DNA from: Marine Group I thaumarchaeote
GTDB lineage: Archaea; Thermoproteota; Nitrososphaeria; Nitrososphaerales; Nitrosopumilaceae
Length of the DNA: 64,000 nt
NCBI GenBank assembly: GCA_013390745.1
Contig: JACASX010000001.1
Coordinates: forward strand, 62,001 to 126,000
Direction of reading: 5' to 3'
Numbering within the stretch: position 1 is the stretch's first letter; each line of letters starts with the position of its first letter. The position numbers and the translations under genes were made by a program. The notes below the pieces were generated by a model. It saw only the letters and a program-made list of their open reading frames with translations, was not told the DNA's origin and searched no databases. Of the stretch, positions 16,133 through 25,862 are shown in pieces.

Positions 16133-16202
16133 GTTATATTTTAGAAATGTGTTGGCTAAAAATATGCTCAACTTCATATTATGGCTACAATATAATTAAA
16201 AT

Positions 16203-17294
16203 GTGATTAGAAGACCTGAGATTCAAAAAATTGTTAATGGTTATGATGATCTTAGAATCGCAGTTCTTGGAAGCCATTCTGCACTAGAAATAATGGATGG
16301 TGCAAAAGATGAAGGATTAGACACTATTGTTTTTTGCCAGAAAGGTAGAGAAACACCTTATCAACGATTTGATAGAATTGCCGACGAAATTAAGATCTTG
16401 AAAAAATTTAGTGAAATGTCATCAGCAAAAAATCAAAAAATGTTAAGGGATACTAGTACGATAATTGTTCCACATCGTTCCTTGACTGCATATCTTGGCT
16501 ACAGCGTGATTGAAAATTCACTTAAGGTTCCAATATTTGGTAATAGGGCTTTATTTCAGGCTGAGGAGCGTAACAATAAAAAAAATCAATACTATCTACT
16601 AAAAAAAGCCAGGATAAAATACCCAAAAATTTTTAAAAATCCTAGAGACATTAACAAACCTGCTATAGTAAAAGTGCAAGAAAAAAAACGTAAATTGGAA
16701 AGAGCGTTTTTTACTGTATCATCATTTTCTGATTATAAGAAAAAATCTGAGAGTAAAATTAAACAGGGTATAATCTCAAAAAATGACTTAAAAAATGCTG
16801 TTATTGAACAGCTTGCCATAGGAACGTATCTTAATTTTAATTACTTCCATACCCCAATTTCGAAAAATGTTGACTTTCTTGGAATAGAAAGACGGCTTCA
16901 AACAAACATACATGACTATAATGCTCTTCCCGCAAAGCTGCAATTAGAACTAGATATTGATTTACAAAATATAGAAGTTGGACATACACCAGCTAGTATT
17001 CGAGAATCTCTGCTTGAAAAGGTAATCACTATTGGTGACAGATTTGTCGCTGCTGTAAAAAAAGAATATTCGCCAGGAATCATTGGACCATTTTCACTAC
17101 AAAGTGTGATCACAAAAGATTTAGAAATCATTGTTTATGATGTATCACTTAGGGTTCCAGGAAATCCTATCCTTGCAACAACTAGCCCTTATACAAAATA
17201 TCAGTATGGTCAAACTTTTGGTGTTGGACGTAGAATTGCCATGGAAATTAAAAAAGCATATGAAGATGACGCTTTAAGTAAAATTGTTACCTAG
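16203..17294 (+). CDS. purP: PurP-like formate-dependent FAICAR synthetase family (ATP-grasp)
   Basis: A 363-residue ATP-grasp enzyme. LRIAVLGSHSALEIMDGAKD, then GRETPYQRFDRIADE, IVPHRSLTAYLGY and VIEQLAIGTYLNFNYFHTPI match the PurP family, which converts AICAR, formate and ATP to FAICAR in archaea. The start is GTG at 16203, since the overlapping ATG at 16201 is followed by a stop. PurP paralogues of unclear activity exist in archaea, so the exact reaction is inferred. Confidence 0.85.
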   Translation: MIRRPEIQKIVNGYDDLRIAVLGSHSALEIMDGAKDEGLDTIVFCQKGRETPYQRFDRIADEIKILKKFSEMSSAKNQKMLRDTSTIIVPHRSLTAYLGYSVIENSLKVPIFGNRALFQAEERNNKKNQYYLLKKARIKYPKIFKNPRDINKPAIVKVQEKKRKLERAFFTVSSFSDYKKKSESKIKQGIISKNDLKNAVIEQLAIGTYLNFNYFHTPISKNVDFLGIERRLQTNIHDYNALPAKLQLELDIDLQNIEVGHTPASIRESLLEKVITIGDRFVAAVKKEYSPGIIGPFSLQSVITKDLEIIVYDVSLRVPGNPILATTSPYTKYQYGQTFGVGRRIAMEIKKAYEDDALSKIVT

Positions 17295-17758
17295 GCTTTC
17301 ATTGTTTCCTGTAACAAATTTTTTCTAACCAATATTGGTATTTTATAAAATACAGCAAGTGCAATTGCATCAGATGCTCGATAATTTCTTAATACCAGAT
17401 CTGTTTTACCTGTAAAGTAAAGATTTGCTCTAAGTGCTTGACCACTTTCATAGATTTTCACTTTAACGAGGAATATTTCATTTTCTTCACAAATTTCTTC
17501 AAGCATCTTGTAAATAGTAGGAACGGATTGCTCACCAGAATGGAAGGTTGATATGTGTTTAGCCACTTCGCCTGAAAACGCATGCATATGAAACTCTTTT
17601 CCATCATCAGATTTTAACAAAAGTAACCCCTCAATGCCATATTCATCAACAAAACCAATGTGAGTGATTTTCACTATATCATAATCCTTCTCTTGATTAT
17701 CATTAATTTTCAAGACAGAAATCCTCATTTGATAGGGAAATGGCTTTCTAATAAGCAT
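17291..17758 (-). CDS. bifunctional nuclease domain (DUF151) protein
   Basis: A 155-residue protein of the DUF151/bifunctional nuclease family. GIEGLLLLKSDDGKEFHMHA, AFSGEVAKHIS, VKVKIYESGQALRANLYFTG and NYRASDAIALAVFYKIPILV are family-specific. Some members show nuclease activity, while in archaea the role is unknown. It converges with the PurP-like gene, overlapping it by four bases. Confidence 0.88.
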   Translation of the reverse strand: MLIRKPFPYQMRISVLKINDNQEKDYDIVKITHIGFVDEYGIEGLLLLKSDDGKEFHMHAFSGEVAKHISTFHSGEQSVPTIYKMLEEICEENEIFLVKVKIYESGQALRANLYFTGKTDLVLRNYRASDAIALAVFYKIPILVRKNLLQETMKA

Positions 17759-17789
17759 AAATTATAGTTTGTAAAAATTTTTGTTATAG

Positions 17790-18611
17790 ATGGAAAAACA
17801 TAAAACAAAAACAAATGATAGAGCGTTTATAATTATTGGTTTCGTTGTGATCGGTATAATTTTTGTATTGTATTCAAATACAAATGATTTTTCAATAACA
17901 ACAGATTCGGTACAGGCTATTGAAAGACTAGCAATTGGGTTCTATGCTATTTTATTGATGTCATTTGGTACAATTGGATATGGTATTTATCGTTACCACC
18001 AACGAAAAGCTATAGAAAATACCAATGGAATTTTAACCATTATTGCTAAAACTACTATGAATTCTAAATCAAGAAAAATATTTGTTGCAACATTCATTGC
18101 TTATGGCATGTTTTTTTCCCTAACGGCAGGATTAATTGTATATCAACCTGACGTAATATTTTCATATCATTATGATGCAGTTGTTCCATCAGCACACATG
18201 AATGCATGTTGCGGAGAGCCGGGATATATGCCAACAATTATTGTGTATCTGACGGAGCATATTGGTCTACAAATAATTCCGATAAACTTGGTACTTGTTG
18301 TAGTTGTTTCATATCTTGTTGGCCTAAACACAGCACTTGCGATAAAAGCGATATCAATAACAAAAAGAAGTGGTGGTTTGACAAGTATTGGTGCTACAAC
18401 TGGTTTGTTTATTGCTTGCCCGACATGTGTGAGCACATTTTTTGCTATTTTTATAGGCTCATCTAGTGCAGTTACATTTACAGTTATACTTACCCAGCTT
18501 CAAACACTGTTTGTTGGTATCACTATACCAATCCTTTTACTAACACCGATATTAATTGCAAAAAAAATGCAAAAAAAAGATGATGGTTGTACGTTAGACC
18601 CTAAAATATGA
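17790..18611 (+). CDS. polytopic membrane protein, unknown
   Basis: A 273-residue protein with about six hydrophobic helices. A conserved-looking LFIACPTCVSTFFAIFIGSS segment places a CxxC in a membrane helix, which could bind metal or be redox active. A cysteine pair also occurs in the loop HMNACCGEPGYMP. No family is recognised. It is divergent from the DUF151 gene, with a 31-bp gap. Confidence 0.7.
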   Translation: MEKHKTKTNDRAFIIIGFVVIGIIFVLYSNTNDFSITTDSVQAIERLAIGFYAILLMSFGTIGYGIYRYHQRKAIENTNGILTIIAKTTMNSKSRKIFVATFIAYGMFFSLTAGLIVYQPDVIFSYHYDAVVPSAHMNACCGEPGYMPTIIVYLTEHIGLQIIPINLVLVVVVSYLVGLNTALAIKAISITKRSGGLTSIGATTGLFIACPTCVSTFFAIFIGSSSAVTFTVILTQLQTLFVGITIPILLLTPILIAKKMQKKDDGCTLDPKI

Positions 18612-18637
18612 CAAATCGTGTCTTAGTCACAATTAAA

Positions 18638-18925
18638 TTAAAATTTACGAAGATTATCTAAAACTATTTTAAAAATTTCATCGGCGTCAAGTAGAATACA
18701 AGGAATATCATTTTCATTACATGCCTCACCACTTTCAGTATCACGAGTTACCAAAATCATTTTGTTTTTCTTTGCGTAACTGATCACAGAAAAATCAGTA
18801 TGAAGATTCAATCCTTCAGCCCGTAATTTTTTTACACTATATGCCTCAAAACCAACTTTTGTTAGCTTTTCATCCATTCCATCGTCCATTTCATCAACTA
18901 GAATTTTTAATGGTTTTTTTACCAT
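18638..18925 (-). CDS. PIN-like (DUF5615/Mut7-C type) protein
   Basis: A 95-residue protein with the pattern of PIN-like nucleases: ILVDEMDDGMDEKLTKVGFE near the start and the second acidic site in MILVTRDTESGEACN. The spacing of DEM and TRD suggests the DUF5615-like group, often linked to RNA cleavage or toxin-antitoxin systems. No antitoxin partner is evident next to it. Assignment by motif only. Confidence 0.6.
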   Translation of the reverse strand: MVKKPLKILVDEMDDGMDEKLTKVGFEAYSVKKLRAEGLNLHTDFSVISYAKKNKMILVTRDTESGEACNENDIPCILLDADEIFKIVLDNLRKF

Positions 18926-18972
18926 ATTATTATCAACTTGAAGTATGATGATTTATTGGTTTATGATTAATA

Positions 18973-19353
18973 TCAAAGGTGTGTAGACATTTTTTTAATT
19001 TTTGTTATAATTTGTAATTTTTTATTAACAGATAATTCTGGTTCCATTGTAATAAAAATAGTATATTTTTTAATATACACAGTGATTTGAGTGACATTTT
19101 CTCTTTCTGTGTGTACATAACGAACCTTACCAAGTTTCTTATCATATGCTTCACGCATTTTTCGTGCCTTAGCAGCATCCTTACAAAATTTTTCCTGTTG
19201 TTTTTGAGACTCCAATGAGGTTTTACGATCTTTCATAATTCCTTCAATTATGTTTCCTTTTAAATCAAGAATTGAAGCAAATCGCATTGCATTATTTAGT
19301 GCTAAAATATTTTCAGCTACATTGAGTAGTTGTTCGTCTTTAGTTTGGTTCAT
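18973..19353 (-). CDS. thaumarchaeal DUF6659-like protein
   Basis: A 126-residue protein starting MNQTKDEQLLNVAENILALN, with FASILDLKGNIIEGIMKDR in the middle and a beta-rich YTIFITMEPELSVNKK near the end. The ASILDLKGNIIEG stretch recalls roadblock-like folds. A TTG four codons upstream (19365) is possible, but the ATG at 19353 is preferred. Many paralogues of this kind occur in thaumarchaea with no assigned role. Confidence 0.6.
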   Translation of the reverse strand: MNQTKDEQLLNVAENILALNNAMRFASILDLKGNIIEGIMKDRKTSLESQKQQEKFCKDAAKARKMREAYDKKLGKVRYVHTERENVTQITVYIKKYTIFITMEPELSVNKKLQIITKIKKMSTHL

Positions 19354-19390
19354 AGTACAACACAAAAATTAGACTATATAATTGAATAAC

Positions 19391-20254
19391 CTAATTTACT
19401 TTTATACATTTTATTAGTAAATAATCAATCAATTTTTCATGCGATGTTTTTTTCATTTTCAATAACGATTTGAATAATAAATTTTCGACATATGATGGAT
19501 ATTGTGTTAATATGTTATTTCTTAATCTACGTCTATTTTTAATATAATAATTAGATAATGGTTCAAAAACATCGTGACCGATTTCGATTTTTTTGATTAT
19601 TTTAAATTTTTTGGTTACTTTTGAGATAACAAAATCCTGCTTATAGTGTTCTGATGACCAAGTTAACGCTAAGATTCCAAGTTTTTTTACGCTTGAATTA
19701 TTCTTGATTACAGGTATTGCGAATGTAAGAATGCCATTTTTTTTTAGAACACGATATGATTCAGAAATAAAATGATGAAATGGCTTAAAATGTTGTGCAG
19801 ATTCAAGTGCAATTACTCTTTCCAGAGAGTTTGTTGAAAATGGTAACATTGTAGATGTAGAATTGATTTCATTAATCATGGAATTCGGTGTTTTTTTCTC
19901 AACGATTTTCTTAGCAAGTTGTAACTGAATATAATTAATATTTAGACATGAAATATTAACACCTGGATATAACTTAGCCCATATTATTGCTGGTGCAGAC
20001 AAACCACTTCCAATGTCAAGTAACGAATTTGCAGATTCTAATTCTGCAAGTTCTCCAATCTTATTACATAATCTATTTTGTGCGTTAACGGGTGATACGT
20101 CTTCTTTATGCCAATATCCAAAATTCAGCATATTACCACCAGTAGCTAATTGCATTACTGGAGATAATGTATTGTAAAGATTCACAACGTCGTTCTCATT
20201 TCTTCTAAATGTCCATAGAGCTATCTCCAATGGATTGATTTTAAACAATAACAA
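19391..20254 (-). CDS. class I SAM-dependent methyltransferase
   Basis: A 287-residue methyltransferase. Motif I is SLLDIGSGLSAPAIIWAKLY, motif II is around VISCLNIN-type residues (VNISCLNINYIQLQLAKKI), and motif IV/V lies at ERVIALESAQHFKPF and FISESYRVLKKNGILTFAIP. The arrangement resembles Erg6/UbiE and tocopherol or phosphoethanolamine methyltransferases, so a lipid or quinone substrate is possible. The start is TTG. Confidence 0.82.
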   Translation of the reverse strand: MLLFKINPLEIALWTFRRNENDVVNLYNTLSPVMQLATGGNMLNFGYWHKEDVSPVNAQNRLCNKIGELAELESANSLLDIGSGLSAPAIIWAKLYPGVNISCLNINYIQLQLAKKIVEKKTPNSMINEINSTSTMLPFSTNSLERVIALESAQHFKPFHHFISESYRVLKKNGILTFAIPVIKNNSSVKKLGILALTWSSEHYKQDFVISKVTKKFKIIKKIEIGHDVFEPLSNYYIKNRRRLRNNILTQYPSYVENLLFKSLLKMKKTSHEKLIDYLLIKCIKVN

Positions 20255-20298
20255 AATTAACAGATTTGGACTATATACGATTTAACGAATAACCAAAA

Positions 20299-20430
20299 TT
20301 ACGGTATTTCTAATATTTCGTTTGCACAATGTTTGTGTACCCAATTCTCATCTTCATTTTTCACAATTTCTTTTCCTTTTTCTATAAATGCATCACAAAC
20401 ACTACATTTTGTTGAAAATCTTGCTTTCAT
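20299..20430 (-). CDS. 43-residue zinc-finger microprotein
   Basis: A short ORF, MKARFSTKCSVCDAFIEKGK followed by WVHKHCANEILEIP. The CxxC plus HxxC spacing resembles a treble-clef or ribbon zinc site. It lies 45 bp upstream of the methyltransferase on the same strand. Function unknown. Confidence 0.65.
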   Translation of the reverse strand: MKARFSTKCSVCDAFIEKGKEIVKNEDENWVHKHCANEILEIP

Positions 20431-20607
20431 GATTAATTATGTAACAAAATGACTAAAAAGATGATTATTCGATATGTGTAAACCATTGATTAGCTGAAAT
20501 TCGATTAATTAACTATATGCAGACGGAAAGGATCAAATTTTTTGAGCATTTAGGTAAAGCAAAAGAGGCAAACTTGGTATTATAATATAATTTTGATAGT
20601 CACTGAA

Positions 20608-20739
20608 ATGATGTCAACGGAACCTACTGAATTTTGGGGCGATGCTCATAAGTATGCATTTACTACAGGTGAAGAACAATTTGTTAGTGAGATTGCATAT
20701 ATTATGACTACATTGCATGAAGAAGGTTATGATAACTAG
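20608..20739 (+). CDS. 43-residue acidic microprotein
   Basis: A short ORF, MMSTEPTEFWGDAHKYAFTT followed by VSEIAYIMTTLHEEGYDN. It has a double ATG start and is acidic. Its stop overlaps the convergent FMN reductase stop by four bases. No family is recognised. A TATA-like AT run lies about 25 bases upstream, so a leaderless transcript is possible. Confidence 0.5.
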   Translation: MMSTEPTEFWGDAHKYAFTTGEEQFVSEIAYIMTTLHEEGYDN

Positions 20740-21272
20740 TCGTTAGAAACTTTTCGTGCTAACTCCAAAGTTTCATCTACTAGCTGTTTTAATCTAGATT
20801 TTACATCTTCGCTAGTTATTTGGGCATCTTTTACTGTATCAGCCGTAACAAATACAGACCTTGGATTTGTGATGACATTGAAATAAGACATTAGCTGAGT
20901 TAGCAAAGTCTGAACATCCGTAAAACCACTATTACCAGATGCGACAATAATTAACCCTGCTGTTTTTCCTGCTGTTTTTTTGTAATCAATATATTCAAAC
21001 AGATTTTTCAATGCTGAGCTAAAAAATGAGTTATAAATCGGAGTTCCTATAATCCAGACATCAGCTTCAGTAATATCCTTGATTGCCTGTTTAGTAGTAT
21101 TACTAAATGTTCCATCACCAGTATAGTAATCAACTCCGCCTTCTGAAAGATTGATGAATATCATTTTATCATTCTCAAAGTTTGTTTTGTTAATATACTT
21201 GGTAACATATTCCATGAAAACTTGTGTTTTACCCGTCTTTCTGGGACTTGCAGAAATTACAACAACCTTCAT
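20736..21272 (-). CDS. NAD(P)H-dependent FMN reductase / flavodoxin-fold protein
   Basis: A 178-residue flavodoxin-like protein. KVVVISASPRKTGKTQVFME is the FMN phosphate-binding start, and DVWIIGTPIYNSFFSSALKN with GLIIVASGNSG completes the NADPH-dependent FMN reductase pattern. It would reduce FMN or quinones in the cytoplasm. It is divergent from the aldo/keto reductase gene, with a 34-bp shared promoter region. Confidence 0.88.
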   Translation of the reverse strand: MKVVVISASPRKTGKTQVFMEYVTKYINKTNFENDKMIFINLSEGGVDYYTGDGTFSNTTKQAIKDITEADVWIIGTPIYNSFFSSALKNLFEYIDYKKTAGKTAGLIIVASGNSGFTDVQTLLTQLMSYFNVITNPRSVFVTADTVKDAQITSEDVKSRLKQLVDETLELARKVSND

Positions 21273-21306
21273 ATGAGAATTTTTTTCTTAGGATATTTAA
21301 ATTAAA

Positions 21307-22407
21307 ATGATCACTGGATATGCTACACCTAAAGGAACAAAAAAGTTTGCGGAAAGACAAAATCAAAATTCACAAAAGAATTACAACAATGTTCACAATC
21401 TTACACTATCCAATGTTGGTATTGGTACTTATCTTGGAAACCCGGATACTGAGACAGATTATCTTGTTCAAGATGCCGTTAAAAAATCAATTCTAGGTGG
21501 GATCAATGTTATAGATTCTGCTATTAATTATCGTGCACAAAAAGCGGAGCGTTCTGTAGGAAATGCAATATCACAATTGATTGATAATAATGATATTTCG
21601 AGGGAAGAGATTTTTGTTAGTACAAAAAATGGATACGTCACAAATGATGGTGACATTAAGGAAGATCTAATGCAATATGTGATGAGGGAATATGGTAAAA
21701 CTGGAATTGTAAAAGAAGGTGATATTTCTCCTGGTTATCATTGTATGACTATACCGTATCTGAATGATCAACTTGAAAGAAGTCTGAAAAACCTCGGAAT
21801 GGACTGTATTGATCTTATGTATCTACACAACTCTGTAGAAGGACAGACTCACCTTCCTAGAGAACAATTCTTGAAAAACCTAAAGGATGTTTTTGAATTT
21901 TATGAAAAAAAGCGAAAGGAAGGCAAAATTAGATTTTATGGTATGGCAACGTGGGAATGCTTTAGGACAACGCCAGAAAACCCTTTGTTTTTGCAGTTAG
22001 CAGAGGTAATGGATCTTGCTGTGCAAGCAGGTGGAAAGGAACATGGATTTAGGTTTATACAATTACCATACAACTTGATGCTAGACCAAGCATACATGAC
22101 AAAAAATCATAATGTAGGTGGAAAAACTGTTTCTGTATTGGAAGCTGCTCAAGAATTCAATCTTGGCGTATTTACAAGTGTACCAATAATGCAAGGAAAA
22201 CTGTTAGCGACAAATGCGATTCCCGAGCTTGGAAATTTTAGTGCATCTGTTCGCCTATTGCAGTTTGTGAGGTCTACTCCTGGGATAACTGCTCCTTTGA
22301 TTGGTCATAAGCTAGAGTCACATGTTAAAGAAAACATGAATGTAATGAAAATCCCTCCGTTATCAGAATTAGAGTTTAATAATTTGGTAAAAAGGATGAT
22401 TAAGTGA
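21307..22407 (+). CDS. aldo/keto reductase family protein
   Basis: A 366-residue aldo/keto reductase. INVIDSAINYRAQKAERSVG carries the catalytic Asp and Tyr, EIFVSTKNGYV the Lys, and DCIDLMYLHN the His. PGITAPLIGHKLESHVKEN is the C-terminal NADP-binding side. It is longer than typical members because of an insertion after the Lys motif. Substrate unknown. Confidence 0.9.
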   Translation: MITGYATPKGTKKFAERQNQNSQKNYNNVHNLTLSNVGIGTYLGNPDTETDYLVQDAVKKSILGGINVIDSAINYRAQKAERSVGNAISQLIDNNDISREEIFVSTKNGYVTNDGDIKEDLMQYVMREYGKTGIVKEGDISPGYHCMTIPYLNDQLERSLKNLGMDCIDLMYLHNSVEGQTHLPREQFLKNLKDVFEFYEKKRKEGKIRFYGMATWECFRTTPENPLFLQLAEVMDLAVQAGGKEHGFRFIQLPYNLMLDQAYMTKNHNVGGKTVSVLEAAQEFNLGVFTSVPIMQGKLLATNAIPELGNFSASVRLLQFVRSTPGITAPLIGHKLESHVKENMNVMKIPPLSELEFNNLVKRMIK

Positions 22408-22425
22408 TCATCTATTACACATGAT

Positions 22426-24621
22426 TTACTCTTTGTCGATAAATTCGCTAGCTTGTGGAGGTTCAGGACTCAATCCTTTTCTTTTTCTAATTTCTTGTAA
22501 TAATGTTGCACCAATTGATTTTGGCACTGGTGTCCATGCCTTAAAGTGACTGTTCCATATCGCTTTGCCTGCAGTCTGGCCTCTCATCTTCTCAGATATA
22601 TCAAAAGTTTCAACAGCTGGGACCTCTCCAATAACAATACTACTTGCACCCTTTTGCTGCATATCAAGTACCTTCCCACGTTTGGCTTGTAAAACACTTG
22701 ACACGTTACCTATTAGATCAGTTGGAACACGTACTTCAATTGCTAACATTGGCTCTAAAATTATTGGCTCGGCTGATAAAAATGCACCCAAACATGCTCG
22801 TCTTGATGCTGGACCCAATTGAGATAAACCTCTATGCGCTGTATCCTCGTGTGGGACAAAGTGAGTGAATGTAAATTTGCAGTTTCTTACCTGTTCTTTT
22901 GCAAGTCCACCTTCATTAATTAAATCATCAAAACCAGACAAAAGTGAATCTGTAGATTCATCTACAAACTGTACACCTTTAGTGCCATTAATCATTACGT
23001 TTCCACGAGAATCAAATCTCATTACTTTCTTTGCAACATCTGGTTCCCAACCATGATCACGAAGGATCTGCGTAGTTTCCTTCTTATCCTTCATCTCGCT
23101 AAGTGTTCCATCTCTGCACATTTCAGCAATTTCAGGCTCCAAAGGTTCAACTCTCATGAAAATCTTATTGTGACGGTTAGGTGATTTTGCCATAACAACC
23201 TCAGATGAACCAAGAATGGTTTCTCTGTAATTAATTAATGGTTCAGATGTAATGATATCAATTTTAGCATCTTTAATCAAATTTACTGAGACATCAAGAT
23301 GCAATACGCCCATTCCAGCCATGATTGTCTCGCCAGTTTCTTCATCAATTTTAATAACAAGATTTGGGTCTTCTATTGTAAGCTTACGTAATGTTTCTAC
23401 AAGCTGTGGAAGATCCTTTGGATGTTTCGGCTCTATTGCCATCTGAATTACTGGTTCAGAAACATATTTTGATGGCTCAAACAATGCAATACCCTTTACA
23501 CTAGAAATTGTTTGTCCTGCACGAGCTTCAGTTAATCCCAAAAGCGCTGGTATATTTCCAGCTCCAAGCTCACCAACTTGTTCCCTAATGTTTGACATGA
23601 AAAAGTTTACTGATTGTACTCTTCCTTCACGCTTTGTGTCAATGATATGGATAGTTTGCCCATCTTTTATCGTTCCAGAAAACAGGCGACCTATAGCTAC
23701 TGGACCTGCTGCAGGATCAATTGTCATGTTTACAATCATCATTACAGTTGGTCCATTATCATCACAATTCAAAATAGCTTTTCCTATATCTGACTCTAGG
23801 TCTCCCTTCCAAATCTTTGGCACTCTGTATTTTTGTGCTACATGTGGTGGAGGATGATGTTTAACAACCATTCCCAATACTGCGTCTGCAAGTGGTGCCT
23901 TTTCAACCAAGTCTTCAACTTTACCAGAATCTGAATATGCATCAATGACATCCTTGAAGGTTACACCTTTTTTCTTCATTATATCAACATTAATTGCCCA
24001 TCTATCTTTGGCAGACCCAAAAGTTACACTTCCATCCTGAATGGAAACTTTCCACTTTTCTTTGTATTCTTCTTCAGCGTACGTATCAATCAAGTCATTA
24101 AAGTCAGATACAACATTTGCAAGAGTTTCTTGCATTTTTTCAGGTGTCAATCTTAACTCTTTAATCAACCTGTCAATCTTGTTAATGTATAACACAGGTC
24201 TCACTCTTTCCTCTAATGACATTCTAGTAACAGTCTCAGTCTGTGTCATAATTCCCTCTACTGCATCACATACTACTACAGACCCATCAATTGCTCTAAG
24301 ACTTCTAATTACACGACCAGAAAAATCAACGTGCCCAGGTGTATCAATCATATTAATTACATAATCATTTTCTCCTTCCTGATAGTGTAAAGTAACATTT
24401 GCTTGAACAATAGTAATTCCTCTTTCTTGCTCAGCTTTCATAGAATCCATCGCGAGTGCAGAACCTGCAGAAGATGGCGAAATAATTCCAGAATGTGCCA
24501 AAAGGCTGTCACTCATTGTAGTTTTTCCATGATCTACGTGAGCAATAACACCAAAATTTCTAATCTTGTTTTTGTCACTGATGATCTTCATTACTTGTTC
24601 AGTTGATTTGTACTTCGTCAT
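22426..24621 (-). CDS. fusA: translation elongation factor EF-2
   Basis: The 731-residue archaeal EF-2, the GTPase that translocates tRNA on the ribosome. The P loop is in AHVDHGKTTMSDSLLAHSG, with DTPGHVDFSGRV and NKIDRL as G motifs. The domain IV tip, HEDTAHRGLSQLGPASRR, contains the His in HRG expected to be modified to diphthamide. It faces the aldo/keto reductase gene (convergent). Confidence 0.97.
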   Translation of the reverse strand: MTKYKSTEQVMKIISDKNKIRNFGVIAHVDHGKTTMSDSLLAHSGIISPSSAGSALAMDSMKAEQERGITIVQANVTLHYQEGENDYVINMIDTPGHVDFSGRVIRSLRAIDGSVVVCDAVEGIMTQTETVTRMSLEERVRPVLYINKIDRLIKELRLTPEKMQETLANVVSDFNDLIDTYAEEEYKEKWKVSIQDGSVTFGSAKDRWAINVDIMKKKGVTFKDVIDAYSDSGKVEDLVEKAPLADAVLGMVVKHHPPPHVAQKYRVPKIWKGDLESDIGKAILNCDDNGPTVMMIVNMTIDPAAGPVAIGRLFSGTIKDGQTIHIIDTKREGRVQSVNFFMSNIREQVGELGAGNIPALLGLTEARAGQTISSVKGIALFEPSKYVSEPVIQMAIEPKHPKDLPQLVETLRKLTIEDPNLVIKIDEETGETIMAGMGVLHLDVSVNLIKDAKIDIITSEPLINYRETILGSSEVVMAKSPNRHNKIFMRVEPLEPEIAEMCRDGTLSEMKDKKETTQILRDHGWEPDVAKKVMRFDSRGNVMINGTKGVQFVDESTDSLLSGFDDLINEGGLAKEQVRNCKFTFTHFVPHEDTAHRGLSQLGPASRRACLGAFLSAEPIILEPMLAIEVRVPTDLIGNVSSVLQAKRGKVLDMQQKGASSIVIGEVPAVETFDISEKMRGQTAGKAIWNSHFKAWTPVPKSIGATLLQEIRKRKGLSPEPPQASEFIDKE

Positions 24622-24675
24622 AATGCGATTCCATTTTGAACTGGTATTAAATCTTATGAGAAAAAATCCGTTAGA

Positions 24676-24777
24676 TCATTTTTCATTGATCCAAGTATAG
24701 CAAAAAATCTTGTGCGATTTTTCTTTATCACGTTCTATCATCTCTCCACACTTTTCACACCTAAACAGTTTACTCAT
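24676..24777 (-). CDS. 33-residue zinc-finger microprotein
   Basis: A short ORF, MSKLFRCEKCGEMIERDKEK followed by SHKIFCYTWINEK. CEKC plus a later His and Cys suggest a zinc site like that of one-finger C2HC proteins. It lies 54 bp upstream of the EF-2 start on the same strand. Conservation is unknown. Confidence 0.6.
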   Translation of the reverse strand: MSKLFRCEKCGEMIERDKEKSHKIFCYTWINEK

Positions 24778-24827
24778 ATTAGAATGTAAACTGAATATTA
24801 TTTATAGTGAATTTTTGATGATAAATA

Positions 24828-25649
24828 ATGGAACTTTCTGTTGGTCATACTCCAGATGCAGATGATGCATTCATGTTTTATGGTATGTTTACAGGAAAAG
24901 TAACTTCACCTGATTTTACGGTAACACATGTAATTGAAGATATTGAGAATCTCAACCGTAAGGCTACATCACCTGAGCTAGATGTAACAGCGATTTCAGT
25001 TCATGCTTGTGCGTATATACCAGGATATACAATTTTACGAAGCGGTGGAAGTTTTGGAATCGGTTATGGTCCAATTGTTACTGCAACAAAAGAAATGTCG
25101 ATTAAGGAATTGCAAAATGCAAAAATTGCAATTCCAGGAAAAATGACATCTGCATTTTTACTTTTACAATTAATGATTGGAAAGTTTGATTATGTTGAAA
25201 TGAATTTCAGTGACATACCAATGGCAGTAAAAAATGGAAAAGTTGATGCTGGTTTGGTCATACATGAAACACAATTATCATATTCCCAAGAAGGTATTAT
25301 CAAAATTTTGGATGTTGGTGAATGGTGGGATAAAACAACTAATGGGCTCCCTGTTCCATTAGGAATCAATGTCATGAGGGATAGTTTTGGTTTAGAAACC
25401 ATAAGAAAATTTGATAAATTTTTGCAAGAATCTATTCAATTCGGTCTTAATCATAATGATGATGCAATAGAATATGCAATGGGATATGGAAGAGGAAAAC
25501 CAAGAGACTTGATTGAGAAATTCGTAAAAATGTACGTAAATGATGTAACGATTAACATGGGTGAAAATGGGGAAAAATCTATCAGAAGATTATTTGAAAT
25601 GGCATTACAAAAAAACCTAGTTCCAAAATTTAATCTAAAAATTGCATAA
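24828..25649 (+). CDS. mqnD: 1,4-dihydroxy-6-naphthoate synthase-like protein (MqnD)
   Basis: A 273-residue MqnD-family protein: VGHTPDADDAFMFYGMFTGK at the start is the family signature, and SFGIGYGPIVTATKE and IAIPGKMTSAFLLLQLMIGK follow. MqnD releases dihydroxy-naphthoate from cyclic dehypoxanthinyl futalosine in the menaquinone pathway. The radical SAM gene mqnE lies 0.8 kb downstream on the opposite strand, which supports the pathway assignment. Confidence 0.88.
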   Translation: MELSVGHTPDADDAFMFYGMFTGKVTSPDFTVTHVIEDIENLNRKATSPELDVTAISVHACAYIPGYTILRSGGSFGIGYGPIVTATKEMSIKELQNAKIAIPGKMTSAFLLLQLMIGKFDYVEMNFSDIPMAVKNGKVDAGLVIHETQLSYSQEGIIKILDVGEWWDKTTNGLPVPLGINVMRDSFGLETIRKFDKFLQESIQFGLNHNDDAIEYAMGYGRGKPRDLIEKFVKMYVNDVTINMGENGEKSIRRLFEMALQKNLVPKFNLKIA

Positions 25650-25862
25650 TTTTTCATTAGACAAAAATGGATAATTTATTCGCGCGGCTTATATCTAAAA
25701 TCTATGTTTAAGCATTATTGGAACAAAAATTTGATCTTCAAAACTCTTCGATCCATGATTTTGCTGGACTATTATCTATAATTGATGGCGATTCAACCGA
25801 GTGATCTTTAACAGGATCATTTCAATCGAGATACTTATTAATAATTTCAAATTATTGCGTAT

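Noticed and set aside
18638-18925. Toxin-antitoxin pair involving the PIN-like protein
   Set aside because: The neighbouring gene at 18973 is not antitoxin-like and no small DNA-binding ORF lies beside it.
20517-20585. 22-codon ORF upstream of the 43-residue acidic protein
   Set aside because: Too short, with no motif or clear ribosome-binding site.
22565-24606. Many ORFs antisense to EF-2 on the plus strand
   Set aside because: They are shadows of the highly conserved EF-2 reading frame and show no family motif.
25767-25836. Hairpin-like region between mqnD and the 72-residue gene, first considered as a tRNA or C/D-box RNA
   Set aside because: No acceptor stem, no T-loop consensus, and the box C and D sequences do not match well.
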